Assembly (NCBI GenBank): GCA_020832415.1
Contig: JAFIES010000088.1
Coordinates: 1 to 54,810 of the forward strand
Length of the DNA stretch: 54,810 nt
Direction: 5' to 3'
Origin: Balneolaceae bacterium
Lineage (GTDB): Bacteria > Bacteroidota > Rhodothermia > Balneolales > Balneolaceae
The position numbers and the translations under genes are program-made. Below the pieces are notes generated by a model. The model searched no databases. It was not told the DNA's origin and was given only the letters and a program-made list of their open reading frames with translations. Numbering within the stretch: position 1 is the first letter of the stretch; each line of letters starts with the position of its first letter. Shown here one piece after another: positions 1-8,490 of the stretch.

Positions 1-2169
1 AGCGCTGTTGGCCTTGGTAAAGCCAAACCTGAAGAGTTTGCATCAAAGCAGATTTTAAAACCTATTCAAGAAGTTGAAAGCAGCATCGAGAAATGGATTA
101 ATGATCTGTATAAAAAGGCTTCAGAACGGCTGCTAAACTCGTTTAAATCCGATAGCGGTAGAGTTAGTCTCAGCAGAAGGATTTTATCTCTTCGTTTCAC
201 TGGCCAGGAAACTACGCTTGACGTGGATTACTCTTCAGGGGACGACATCAAACAAATCTTCAAAGAGCTATATATCGATCAATTTGGCCATTGGTTAGAA
301 GATCGATCGATTGAGCTGGAGTCGATTCGTATTTCTGTTGTACTTGAAACGGATGTGCTGGAGGGAAGCGGGATTATTGGAAGAAAATCCGGTCGAATTG
401 ATGCCCAAAAAATGCAGGTTTGGTTTGATGGAGGTTACAAAAACAGTGTAATCGCCCATGCGGTTGATCTGGAACCCAATCAAAAAATCAGTGGCTCGTC
501 CATTATTATGGATCCATACAGTACGATCGTGGCAGAACCGGGATGGGAGATCGAAAAAAAGGAATCGGGGGCAATTCTGTTATCACACAGAGAAAATAGT
601 GAGACAGACAGCTTATTTGAGGCGAATGAGGCCGTTCAGCTGGAGCTTTTTACCAATCGTTTTACGAGCATAGCTGAACAAATGGGTGAGATACTTCGCC
701 GAACCGCACTCTCTGTGAATGTGAAAGACCGGCTTGATTTCTCCTGCGCACTGCTTAGTCCTGATGGCGATCTGATTGTAAACGCTCCGCATATACCGGT
801 TCATCTGGGTGCGATGGGTACTTGTGTTCGCTCAGTTATGGAGAATATTGAAATGGAACCCGGTGATGTTGTGGTTACCAATCATCCGGCATATGGCGGT
901 TCTCACCTGCCCGATGTAACTGTTATCACCCCTGTGTACAGTGGTAAAGAGTTGTTGGGTTTTGCTGCAAACCGGGCCCATCATGCAGAGATTGGTGGTA
1001 AAAGTCCCGGTTCAATGCCACCTGATGCCAAAAATCTTGAAGAAGAAGGTGTGATTATTTTACCTGTTTATCTCATTAAAAGCGGAAAGGGTCAATGGGA
1101 TAAAATTGAGAAACTGCTGCTTGGCGGTAACTATCCATCAAGGAGCAGCAAGGAAAATCTTGCCGATTTGAGGGCGGCTGTTGCAGCGAATCAATATGGT
1201 GCGAATGCACTGATTAGTACCGCCGATCTGTACGGAGCTGATACTGTGCGAAGTTATATGAGAAAAATCAGGCTTCATTCAACCCGGAAAATGAAGCAGA
1301 TGTTAAAAACAATTCCCGATGGGGTGTATCATACAGAGGAACTTCTTGATGACGGCACACCGCTAAAGGCAGCCATCACCATTACAAATAGTACTATTAC
1401 GTTTGATTTTACTGGAACCGGGCCGGTTCAGCCGGGAAACCTGAATGCCACCCCTGCAATTGTTCACAGTGTGGTGATGTACATTTTACGCTTGTTGATT
1501 GATGAAGATGTTCCTCTTAATGATGGTCTATTCAATCCGGTGAAGATTATTCTGCCGGAGTGTCTGCTAAACCCCGGTTTTTCCGAAAACCCTGCCGATT
1601 GTCCTGCTTTGGTCGGTGGTAATACGGAGATCAGCCAGCGATTAACCGATACATTGCTAAAACCTTTTGAAAAGATAGCTTGCAGCCAGGGAACCATGAA
1701 TAATCTGCTTTTTGGCAACGAAAAATTTGGCTATTACGAAACGGTAGGAGGCGGAACAGGCGCAGGGCCCGGTTTTCACGGTGCGGATGCTGTGCATCAT
1801 CATATGACAAATACACGAGGTACTGACCCCGAGATTTTTGAGCATAAGTATCCGGTTCGCCTGAACAAGTATGCAATCAGAAAAGAGTCGGGCGGTGATG
1901 GTGAATTTCGTGGTGGAGATGGAATTATCCGGGATATTACATTCCTTGAACCTGTTTATCTGAGCGTTCTCACACAGCATCGGGTTCAAAAACCTTATGG
2001 CCTGAATGGTGGTGAAACCGGGAAAACCGGAGAGCAATGGGTGGTAAGAAAAACCGGTGAGAGAGAGAAACTTTTACCGGTAGATGGCAGAAAAATGGAA
2101 CCGGGCGATCGATTTATTTTACACACCCCGGGCGGTGGTGGTTGTGGATTGCCGAAAAATCATAAATAA
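1..2169 (+). CDS. 5-oxoprolinase / hydantoinase A-B fusion, 3' part
   Basis: The reading frame is open from base 1 without a stop, so the gene begins upstream of the window; a GTG at 223 is only an internal codon. The first ~70 residues (SAVGLGKAKPEEF onward) and the following ~120 residues match the C-terminal end of a HyuA/oxoprolinase A subunit. From about base 630 the HyuB domain follows (FTSIAEQMGEILRRTA, then GAMGTCVRSVM, VTNHPAYGGSHLPDV, FAANRAHHAEIGG), ending with the glycine-rich TPGGGGCG typical of HyuB C-termini. This A-B fusion is the arrangement of ATP-dependent 5-oxoprolinase, which opens 5-oxoproline to glutamate; related enzymes act on hydantoins, so the substrate is inferred. 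The enzyme should be cytosolic. The last codons and the TAA stop lie within the left arm of a palindromic element. Confidence 0.9.
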   Translation, partial: SAVGLGKAKPEEFASKQILKPIQEVESSIEKWINDLYKKASERLLNSFKSDSGRVSLSRRILSLRFTGQETTLDVDYSSGDDIKQIFKELYIDQFGHWLEDRSIELESIRISVVLETDVLEGSGIIGRKSGRIDAQKMQVWFDGGYKNSVIAHAVDLEPNQKISGSSIIMDPYSTIVAEPGWEIEKKESGAILLSHRENSETDSLFEANEAVQLELFTNRFTSIAEQMGEILRRTALSVNVKDRLDFSCALLSPDGDLIVNAPHIPVHLGAMGTCVRSVMENIEMEPGDVVVTNHPAYGGSHLPDVTVITPVYSGKELLGFAANRAHHAEIGGKSPGSMPPDAKNLEEEGVIILPVYLIKSGKGQWDKIEKLLLGGNYPSRSSKENLADLRAAVAANQYGANALISTADLYGADTVRSYMRKIRLHSTRKMKQMLKTIPDGVYHTEELLDDGTPLKAAITITNSTITFDFTGTGPVQPGNLNATPAIVHSVVMYILRLLIDEDVPLNDGLFNPVKIILPECLLNPGFSENPADCPALVGGNTEISQRLTDTLLKPFEKIACSQGTMNNLLFGNEKFGYYETVGGGTGAGPGFHGADAVHHHMTNTRGTDPEIFEHKYPVRLNKYAIRKESGGDGEFRGGDGIIRDITFLEPVYLSVLTQHRVQKPYGLNGGETGKTGEQWVVRKTGEREKLLPVDGRKMEPGDRFILHTPGGGGCGLPKNHK

Positions 2170-2283
2170 CGTGAGTTCTATATTAGAATGAACAATATGA
2201 CTGAACCCGTCTTATTAAACTGCATCGGGATGCGCTCTAACTGACGATTCTTTCTATGTATTATATCGAAGTCATGTTAACTA
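2163..2283. repeat. Palindromic element, copy 1 (121 bp)
   Basis: Left arm 2163-2183 and right arm 2263-2283 are imperfect inverted repeats (core GTGAGTTC and, on the right, GAAGTCA). The interior carries GAACAATATGACTGAACCCG, which recurs on the opposite strand in the element at 38260-38340. This copy has about 40 extra bases in its right half. It overlaps the TAA stop of the oxoprolinase gene and fills the gap to the convergent bshB1 gene. It encodes nothing visible. Confidence 0.8.
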
Positions 2284-2288
2284 GATGA

Positions 2289-3032
2289 TCACCGTTTGGG
2301 TGAACTCTCCATCAAGAATGAGAAATTGCTTATTGGGAAAGGTTTTTTGTAGTAGATAAATCCTTCACCATAGGTAAAGCCTCCCAAATGGCCAAGTTGT
2401 TTTGCACGAGCTCTTAGTGATACAAAAAAATCAGGATCAGAAATATAGGTTTCCAGTTCATCACCGGGCTCGGCAACATTAAACTGAGAGGAAAATGCCT
2501 TTATAGCTTTCTCCTTGATGTCGATGGAATCAGAAATATCAAAAATGAAATCGGGTTCCAGTGGCTGATCCTGGATATAATGTAAAACATGTACCGGCCG
2601 ATGTGGCTCTTGCAGTTTACCATCGGGACCTTTGGTTTCGATCTTTTTCAAACCGCTGTAGAAAATAGAGTCCAGTTGAAGTGCTGCTGCATGGCCATGA
2701 TCCGGGTGGCGGTCTTTCGGTGCGTTGATCAGACAAATATGCGGCTTGTAAAAGCGGATACGCTCAATAATTGGAAGCTGGAGTTCCCGTGTATTGTGCA
2801 GTTCAGTATCAGGCAGTCCAAGATTATCTCTTGCATGGAGACCAATAATCTGCGCAGCTTCTGCCGCCTCTTTTAAACGTAAAGCAGGTGTGCCCCGTGT
2901 GCCCATCTCGCCACGCGTTAAATCTATTACACCCACCCGCAGCCCCTGCTGCACAAGAGCTGCAAGTGTTCCGGAGCAACTGAGTTCAGTATCATCGGGG
3001 TGGGCAGCAAGTGCAAGTACATCAAGTTTCAT
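2289..3032 (-). CDS. bshB1: Bacillithiol biosynthesis deacetylase BshB1 (PIG-L/LmbE family)
   Basis: This 247-residue protein is a zinc-dependent N-acetylglucosamine deacetylase of the PIG-L family. The AHPDD motif is at residues 10-14 and HPDHG at 109-113, which supply the metal ligands (probably H11, D14 and H112). The string DLTRGEMGTRGT is characteristic of the BshB1 branch, which removes the acetyl group from GlcNAc-malate to give GlcN-malate in bacillithiol synthesis. Length fits the family (about 235-245). bshA and bshC are not in the window. The gene converges on the oxoprolinase gene, with a palindromic repeat between their ends. The assignment as BshB1 rather than another LmbE-type deacetylase is strong but rests on motif reading only. 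Confidence 0.9.
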   Translation of the reverse strand: MKLDVLALAAHPDDTELSCSGTLAALVQQGLRVGVIDLTRGEMGTRGTPALRLKEAAEAAQIIGLHARDNLGLPDTELHNTRELQLPIIERIRFYKPHICLINAPKDRHPDHGHAAALQLDSIFYSGLKKIETKGPDGKLQEPHRPVHVLHYIQDQPLEPDFIFDISDSIDIKEKAIKAFSSQFNVAEPGDELETYISDPDFFVSLRARAKQLGHLGGFTYGEGFIYYKKPFPISNFSFLMESSPKR

Positions 3033-3158
3033 AGAGTCCGGTTGAATGAAATTTTATTTTAAATATAGTGAAACGAAATCTTCTTCTGTCCGTAATGAAT
3101 AAAAATTACTGAATAGAATATTCGAAGAGAAACATCTTACATCTTCTTATCCCTTGAA

Positions 3159-4391
3159 ATGAATCGATTCTTTATCAGCTTATTGGAAGGTACAAAAATT
3201 GCATTTTCAGCAATTTGGACCAATAAAACGCGTGCAATTCTCACCACAACGTGTATTGTAATTGGCATTGTTTCAGTTACAGCTATGAACACGATATCAG
3301 ATGGTATAGACCGTACCTTTGAAGAGAGTATGGATATGCTGGGTCGAAATGTAGTGTATGTAGAAAAATGGCCATGGGGATTTGGTGGTGAATACCGCTG
3401 GTGGGAGTATCGAAATCGCAGGGAGATGGAAGTATCATATGTTGATCGTCTGCGGGATCTTACCCCTGCGGCAACTGAGGTGTCTGCATCGGCCCGAAGA
3501 AGTGTTGGTGTTCGTTATCTTGAACGCTCGGCCGATGGAGTGATGCTATCCGGTGTTACAACGGGTTATTTCAGAACCTCCGGTGTGAACATCGAGGATG
3601 GCAGAGTTTTTACAGATTCTGAAGTCCAGCGTGTTGCGAGGGTGGTAATTCTTGGAAACACGGTATCAGAAGCACTATTTCCCAATCAGGATCCAATAGG
3701 TAAACAAGTTCACATTCGGGGGCAGCGTTTTACCGTTATTGGTGTGATGGAGAGGCAGGGAAGTTTTCTAGGCATGGAAGATTTTGATAATGCCATGATC
3801 ATGCCGATAAGCTCTTTTGGAACCATGTTCAGTTTGAGAAGCGGAATACAGCTCACTGTTCAATTTCCCGATGATGAAAGTATGATTGATGGCGAATATG
3901 AGGTAATTGGTGCGATGAGACAGATTCGCCAGCTCGATCCGCTTGATGACAACGATTTTGCCATCAATAAGGCTGCACTTTTTGAGCAGGAGTTTCAGGG
4001 AATGAAGATGGTTATTTATGGAATCGGAATTTTTCTCACCGGCCTTGCTCTCTTTGTAGGTGGAATCGGCGTGATGAACATCATGTTTGTATCCGTAAAA
4101 GAACGCACCAAAGAAATTGGAATACGCAAAGCAGTAGGGGCAAAATCGTGGGAAATATTGCTTCAATTTTTGATGGAGGCCATTGTTATATGCCTTGTGG
4201 GCGGCCTGATTGGCGTTCTGCTATCCATTGGGGTAACCCACCTGCTGAACCAGTTTTTTGTAGCCTACATGGACTGGACAACCGTGGTGAATGCAATTCT
4301 GATTTGCGCATTTATCGGAATTCTGTTCGGATATTTGCCATCGAACAAAGCTGCAAAATCAGATCCAATTGAATCATTGAGATATGAGTAA
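3159..4391 (+). CDS. MacB/FtsX-type ABC transporter permease 1
   Basis: 410 residues with the MacB permease plan: an N-terminal membrane segment (about residues 20-40, after the charged 'WTNKTRAIL'), a large periplasmic MacB core domain, then three C-terminal membrane segments from about residue 285. The cytoplasmic coupling sequence VKERTKEIGIRKAVGAK precedes the second of them, and the protein ends with SDPIESLRYE. There is no ATPase domain, so it needs a partner ATPase; the best candidate is at 9862-10593. The second permease starts 6 bases downstream, so the two are almost certainly cotranscribed and could form a heterodimer. Likely role: export of a small molecule or peptide, or lipoprotein handling, with the adaptor and TolC encoded downstream. 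Substrate unknown. Confidence 0.9.
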   Translation: MNRFFISLLEGTKIAFSAIWTNKTRAILTTTCIVIGIVSVTAMNTISDGIDRTFEESMDMLGRNVVYVEKWPWGFGGEYRWWEYRNRREMEVSYVDRLRDLTPAATEVSASARRSVGVRYLERSADGVMLSGVTTGYFRTSGVNIEDGRVFTDSEVQRVARVVILGNTVSEALFPNQDPIGKQVHIRGQRFTVIGVMERQGSFLGMEDFDNAMIMPISSFGTMFSLRSGIQLTVQFPDDESMIDGEYEVIGAMRQIRQLDPLDDNDFAINKAALFEQEFQGMKMVIYGIGIFLTGLALFVGGIGVMNIMFVSVKERTKEIGIRKAVGAKSWEILLQFLMEAIVICLVGGLIGVLLSIGVTHLLNQFFVAYMDWTTVVNAILICAFIGILFGYLPSNKAAKSDPIESLRYE

Positions 4392-4397
4392 TCAGCT

Positions 4398-5624
4398 ATG
4401 AATATTTTAGAAGTTTTCAGACAGGCAGTAGATTCCATCCGGGCAAATAAGCTTCGCTCTTCGCTTACCCTTCTTGCGATTTCTGTGGGTGTATTTGCCA
4501 TTATTAGTGCTAACACGGCTGTTCTTGTTCTTGATACCTACTTTAAAGATACGCTCAGTTTGATGGGAGGGGATGTTATTACGGTTTCAAAATTCCCTGC
4601 AATTCAGATGGGCCCTACAGATTGGGAGCAGTACCGAAATCGGCAAGATATTACCATTCATCAAATGGAACGCATGCAGGAGATGTCCCGCACGGCTACC
4701 GGAATTGGCCCTAACAGGCAATACCGTACTACAAGAGTCTCTTATGGTGAGCTTGAAACGGAACCCAATATTGGAATACGTGGAGGTAATGAACACTACC
4801 TTGAGAATAATGCATATGTTATTGAAGAGGGGCGAAATTTCCTTCCCGAAGATATTGATTATGCAAGATCAGTAGCCATTATCGGTGCAGATGTTGCAGA
4901 TGCTCTCTTTGAGCTTGAAACACCACTGGGGAAAATTATTCGGATTGAAGGGCGCCCTTACACGGTTATCGGTGTGACTGAAGCAAAAGGAAATGTTTTC
5001 GGAAATACACTCGATCGGTTTGTGGTGATTCCTTACTCAAATCTGGCCGGAGTTTATGGTAGAAATCAGAATATAGGCATACAGCTGCGTGCAGGATCTG
5101 TTGATCGCGTTTCGGCAACAATTGATGAAATGACAGGGATTTTACGCGCCATCAGGCAGGTTGATCCTGCAGCCGTAAATGATTTTGAGATTACTACAAA
5201 CGAATCCCTTGGAAATGCTTTCGACTCATTCACTGGTGTACTTTATCTCATTGGTTTTGTAATAGGTGGAATTGTGCTTCTTGGTGCAGGAATTGGCGTG
5301 ATGAATATAATGCTTGTATCAGTAACAGAACGTACGCGCGAAATCGGGCTGAGAAAAGCAGTGGGAGCTACCAGAAAAGCCATTGTTTCTCAGTTTTTGA
5401 TGGAATCGATTGCTATCTGCCAGATCGGGGGTGTGATCGGGATTATTGCCGGCGTTGGCTTGGGCAATATGGCTGCTCTCTGGCTCGAGTCAAGTTTGGT
5501 AATCCCCTGGAGCTCTGCTGTTGCAGGTGTGGTTGGTATGACTGTAGTCGGTGTACTTTTTGGTGTTTATCCTGCCTATAAAGCTGCTATGCTCGACCCG
5601 ATCGAAAGCCTTCGTTACGAATAG
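4398..5624 (+). CDS. MacB/FtsX-type ABC transporter permease 2
   Basis: 408 residues, a paralogue of the preceding protein with the same plan: N-terminal membrane helix (SLTLLAISVGVFAIISANTA), periplasmic MacB core domain, three C-terminal helices, the coupling sequence VTERTREIGLRKAVGAT, and the same DPIESLRYE ending. It begins 6 bases after permease 1, consistent with translational coupling and a heterodimeric membrane unit. No nucleotide-binding domain is present. The nearest matching ATPase lies about 4.2 kb downstream, after three small membrane-protein genes, TolC and an adaptor. Inner-membrane location is predicted. Substrate cannot be told from sequence. Confidence 0.9.
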   Translation: MNILEVFRQAVDSIRANKLRSSLTLLAISVGVFAIISANTAVLVLDTYFKDTLSLMGGDVITVSKFPAIQMGPTDWEQYRNRQDITIHQMERMQEMSRTATGIGPNRQYRTTRVSYGELETEPNIGIRGGNEHYLENNAYVIEEGRNFLPEDIDYARSVAIIGADVADALFELETPLGKIIRIEGRPYTVIGVTEAKGNVFGNTLDRFVVIPYSNLAGVYGRNQNIGIQLRAGSVDRVSATIDEMTGILRAIRQVDPAAVNDFEITTNESLGNAFDSFTGVLYLIGFVIGGIVLLGAGIGVMNIMLVSVTERTREIGLRKAVGATRKAIVSQFLMESIAICQIGGVIGIIAGVGLGNMAALWLESSLVIPWSSAVAGVVGMTVVGVLFGVYPAYKAAMLDPIESLRYE

Positions 5625-5852
5625 TACACTTTCAATCTGCATTGACCCTCCCTTTTAATTCCTGTTGCCGGATAAAATGTTTGGTATTAATCCTTAAACA
5701 GGCCCTTATAAGCTCTAATAGTTGTATGTACAATAAGTTTGGGGGGATATCCTGCAATTCTCTAAAGAATTCATAGAATTTGTTTATCATTACTGTTCAG
5801 GGTGTTATTTTGAAACACAAATAACCGATTTCATAAACATCTAACCACTTGA

Positions 5853-6059
5853 ATGATGGATGAAAATATTATAAATGATTTGAATAACGAACTTGAAAGT
5901 GTAATTGAAGAAGGCCATTCCATGCTGCGCGATGCTGAGTTGGAGGAAAAATTTCAAGAGATAAAAACCGAAGCAGAACTTCTTATCCGTAAATACCCTA
6001 TTAGTAGTGTAGCCCTTGGTGCAGCTGTTGGTTTTTTAATCGGAAAGATTTTCAGATAA
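5853..6059 (+). CDS. Small glycine-zipper membrane protein (YqjD/DUF883-like)
   Basis: 68 residues: an acidic amphipathic helix, then one C-terminal membrane segment with small residues and glycines (VALGAAVGFLIGKIFR). This layout resembles the ElaB/YqjD/DUF883 family of tail-anchored proteins, some of which bind ribosomes in stationary phase in E. coli; that role is not shown here. ATG at 5853 is followed directly by another ATG at 5856, and either could start. It leads a three-gene group (5853-6841) that parallels the enterobacterial yqjD-yqjE-yqjK order. A similar small protein is encoded at 53237-53488. Confidence 0.7.
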   Translation: MMDENIINDLNNELESVIEEGHSMLRDAELEEKFQEIKTEAELLIRKYPISSVALGAAVGFLIGKIFR

Positions 6060-6066
6060 AAATTAA

Positions 6067-6462
6067 ATGCCCGAAGAAAAAGAGAATAAAAACAAATACG
6101 ACCAGCGGCTGCTAACCGACTTGAAAGAGTACGTTGAGAAAAGAATTAAACTCTTTTCCCTGACTATAGCAGAACAACTTTCACTGATGATGGCCCTGAC
6201 CATCCAGAAATTTACCGGTATAGCCCTGTTAACAGGAGCAATGTTTTTTGTTTCAATTGGATTGGCTTTTTTCATCGGGGAATTGTTGGATAGTCTCAGT
6301 GCAGGCTTTTTGATTGTATCCGTTCCATTGTTCATTGTTGGATTTATATTCTTTCGAAAAAAATCGACACGTTTTACAGAACATTTTCAGGCAAAATTTA
6401 TCGAAAAAACGATCTATCGTTTTGAAAAAGAGGATAAAAAATCATCGATGAGGGGGGAGTAA
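6067..6462 (+). CDS. Phage-holin-family / YqjE-like membrane protein
   Basis: 131 residues with an N-terminal amphipathic region (LLTDLKEYVEKRIKLFSLT) and two hydrophobic membrane segments at about residues 50-75 and 80-100, followed by a charged tail. This is the plan of the putative actinobacterial holin-X / YqjE family. In non-phage chromosomes these proteins are not lysis holins but envelope proteins of unclear function. The gene starts 7 bases after the preceding small membrane protein gene and 25 bases before the next one, so the three probably form one transcript. No phage genes are nearby. Confidence 0.7.
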   Translation: MPEEKENKNKYDQRLLTDLKEYVEKRIKLFSLTIAEQLSLMMALTIQKFTGIALLTGAMFFVSIGLAFFIGELLDSLSAGFLIVSVPLFIVGFIFFRKKSTRFTEHFQAKFIEKTIYRFEKEDKKSSMRGE

Positions 6463-6487
6463 ACTGAGTAAAAAGAAAAAAATAACT

Positions 6488-6841
6488 ATGGCAGATATAA
6501 GATTGCGAAAAACCCGTTTACAAGACGATCTCGATCTGCTTGAACAGAGTTTTGAAAATCGTTTTTCAAAAGCTAAAAAGAGTATGCTGGGATCTGTTCA
6601 GCCCGTTGAGTTTATTAAGAAGAGGCCACTGCAAGTGTTTAGTGCTGCATTAATTTTAGGGCTTGCAATTAGTATTACGCGGCGTAATAAAAAGAATAAA
6701 TCTGAAGGTGGTGGCTCAATTTCCCGAAGCCCTGCATTTACCGGGATTCTTTACGATGAGATGAAGCGAATTGCAGCAAGAAGGGCAGCCTCCTATATGA
6801 GTGAATGGGTTGATCAAAAAATTTCTTCGGGGAAGAATTAA
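6488..6841 (+). CDS. Small membrane protein of unknown function (YqjK-like position)
   Basis: 117 residues. I do not recognise the family with confidence. It has a charged, probably helical N-terminus (residues 1-45), a short hydrophobic segment (VFSAALILGLAISIT, about residues 53-67), a basic and serine-rich linker, and a C-terminal helix ending in DQKISSG. One membrane pass is likely. It follows the YqjD-like and YqjE-like genes and so sits where YqjK sits in enterobacteria, which suggests a shared envelope role; sequence similarity to YqjK is not obvious by eye. Confidence 0.65.
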   Translation: MADIRLRKTRLQDDLDLLEQSFENRFSKAKKSMLGSVQPVEFIKKRPLQVFSAALILGLAISITRRNKKNKSEGGGSISRSPAFTGILYDEMKRIAARRAASYMSEWVDQKISSGKN

Positions 6842-7062
6842 TACTGCGTCTTCTTAACTGCATTAAAAAAGTTGAGCCCATCATTTTCTCAGGGAATTCA
6901 TCAATACTGCTTTAGAGCTTTTCTATGGCTAATGATTATGGTTTTATCAAAAAATTATAAAACTATAGGTGTGCCCTGTCGTCTAAAAGAAGGGTTAAAG
7001 ATCTCTAAATGTTAAAAATCGTTTTTATTTACAAAAACAGAGAAAAAATTATGAAACTCTGG

Positions 7063-7080
7063 TTACACTTCTACGTGTAA
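7063..7080. promoter_or_regulatory. Possible operator palindrome upstream of the efflux operon
   Basis: TTACAC and GTGTAA are perfect 6-base arms separated by six bases, ending 29 bases before the ATG of the TolC gene. The position suits an operator or leader hairpin. No regulator gene is adjacent, so this is only a candidate. Confidence 0.25.
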
Positions 7081-7109
7081 AAATCCAAAATCTAATAACA
7101 GCTAATCCC

Positions 7110-8456
7110 ATGAAGCAGAAAATACTATTACTATTGTGCTTTTTTCTCACTCCACTTTTACTCCAGGCACAAGAACGATCTATTACGCTCGAAGAAGCCA
7201 TACAAATTGCACTTCAAAATAACTATCAACTAAAACAAGCTGAAAACAACAGAGGCCTTGCAGATACAAGAGTTCGAAGTGCACAAGCTGACTTTCTTCC
7301 AAACTTAAGTGCCAGCTTTTCCGGAAACCGGCAGGTTGGTAGACAGTTTGTTCAGGAAGATCTCACATTTGAAGACCGAACCACAATTGGATTAAATGGT
7401 GGAATCAATACCAGTATTACTGTGTTTGATGGATTCTCAAATATATCCAATCTCAGAAGGGCACAGGCTGAAAAAGCTTCGGATGATCTGCAATTTGAGC
7501 GTCTTCGGGAAAATGTAATGTTCAACACTGCCAGCCGGTATTTGCAGGTTGTGTTAAATGAAGAGCTACTCAAGATTTCAGAAACCACACTCGAAGCTTC
7601 AGAAAGTCAGCTGGAACAGGTAAGAGCCCAGGTTGAAGTAGGTGCCCGTCCGATGGTGGATCTTTTTAATCAGGAATCGGCTGTTGCAAACGATGAACTA
7701 ACCGTTATTCAGCGTGAAAATGCACTTGAAGTGAGTAAAGCACAACTCATCCGAATTATGCAAGATGAAAGCATCACCGATATTGTAACAAGCATGCCTT
7801 CTGTAGACGAACTTTCACTTGCTCCTGTTAACCTGAATCTCCATGATCTCATTGAAGCAGCACTGGAAATGAGAAGCGACCTCAGATCACAAGAATTTGA
7901 TATCGAAAGTAACCGCCAAAGCTACAGAATTGCACGGGCTCAATATTTGCCAACAATTAATGCAAGTGCTTCTATTGGTGCCAGATATAGCGACCAGTTT
8001 ACATTTATGGGTGAGTCAGTATCATTCAGCGACCAGTTTTTCGATCAAAACGTAACCAGATCCATTGGGTTCAACATACAGATTCCAATTTTTACCCGCT
8101 GGAACAACAGAACCAATGTTGAAAGTGCATATGTACAGTTACGAAACAGCGAACTGCAACTTGATAATGTGCGCTTCCAGATCTCTGAAGAGGTACGGCA
8201 GGCATACAGCGATTACCAGTCAATCGTAAAAGAGCTTGAATCAACAGAAAAATCCCTTCGTGCGGCCGAACGAGCCTACGAAACTGAGCAGCAACGATAT
8301 GAAGTTGGGTCGTCAACTCTGATTGAATTGAACCTTGCCAATGCAAATTATGTGCATGCACAATCAAACAGAATACAGGCGATTTATAACTTTGTTTTCC
8401 AGGAGCAGCTGTTAGACTATTTCCTGGGTCAGCTCGATACCGGGATGGATTTTTAG
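7110..8456 (+). CDS. TolC-family outer-membrane efflux protein
   Basis: 448 residues with a clear signal peptide (MKQKILLLLCFFLTPLLLQA, cut before QE). The two-fold repeat of the OEP domain is visible: SITLEEAIQIALQNNYQLKQAE near the start and LNLHDLIEAALEMRSDLRSQ in the middle, each followed by long heptad-rich helices and a beta-strand section. It forms the outer-membrane channel and periplasmic tunnel of tripartite exporters. The adaptor gene follows after 34 bases and the ATPase after that, so it is the exit duct of the same system. Length is typical of the family. Confidence 0.93.
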   Translation: MKQKILLLLCFFLTPLLLQAQERSITLEEAIQIALQNNYQLKQAENNRGLADTRVRSAQADFLPNLSASFSGNRQVGRQFVQEDLTFEDRTTIGLNGGINTSITVFDGFSNISNLRRAQAEKASDDLQFERLRENVMFNTASRYLQVVLNEELLKISETTLEASESQLEQVRAQVEVGARPMVDLFNQESAVANDELTVIQRENALEVSKAQLIRIMQDESITDIVTSMPSVDELSLAPVNLNLHDLIEAALEMRSDLRSQEFDIESNRQSYRIARAQYLPTINASASIGARYSDQFTFMGESVSFSDQFFDQNVTRSIGFNIQIPIFTRWNNRTNVESAYVQLRNSELQLDNVRFQISEEVRQAYSDYQSIVKELESTEKSLRAAERAYETEQQRYEVGSSTLIELNLANANYVHAQSNRIQAIYNFVFQEQLLDYFLGQLDTGMDF

Positions 8457-8490
8457 AACATATAATCACATCATATCATAATAGAACGGG

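Noticed and set aside
223-2169. Oxoprolinase gene starting at GTG 223
   Set aside because: The frame is open to base 1 and the upstream residues (VGLGKAKPEEF) belong to the HyuA part, so the real start is outside the window.
6067-6462. Holin-family gene as evidence of a prophage
   Set aside because: No phage structural, lysis or integrase genes are nearby; the family is common as a chromosomal envelope protein.
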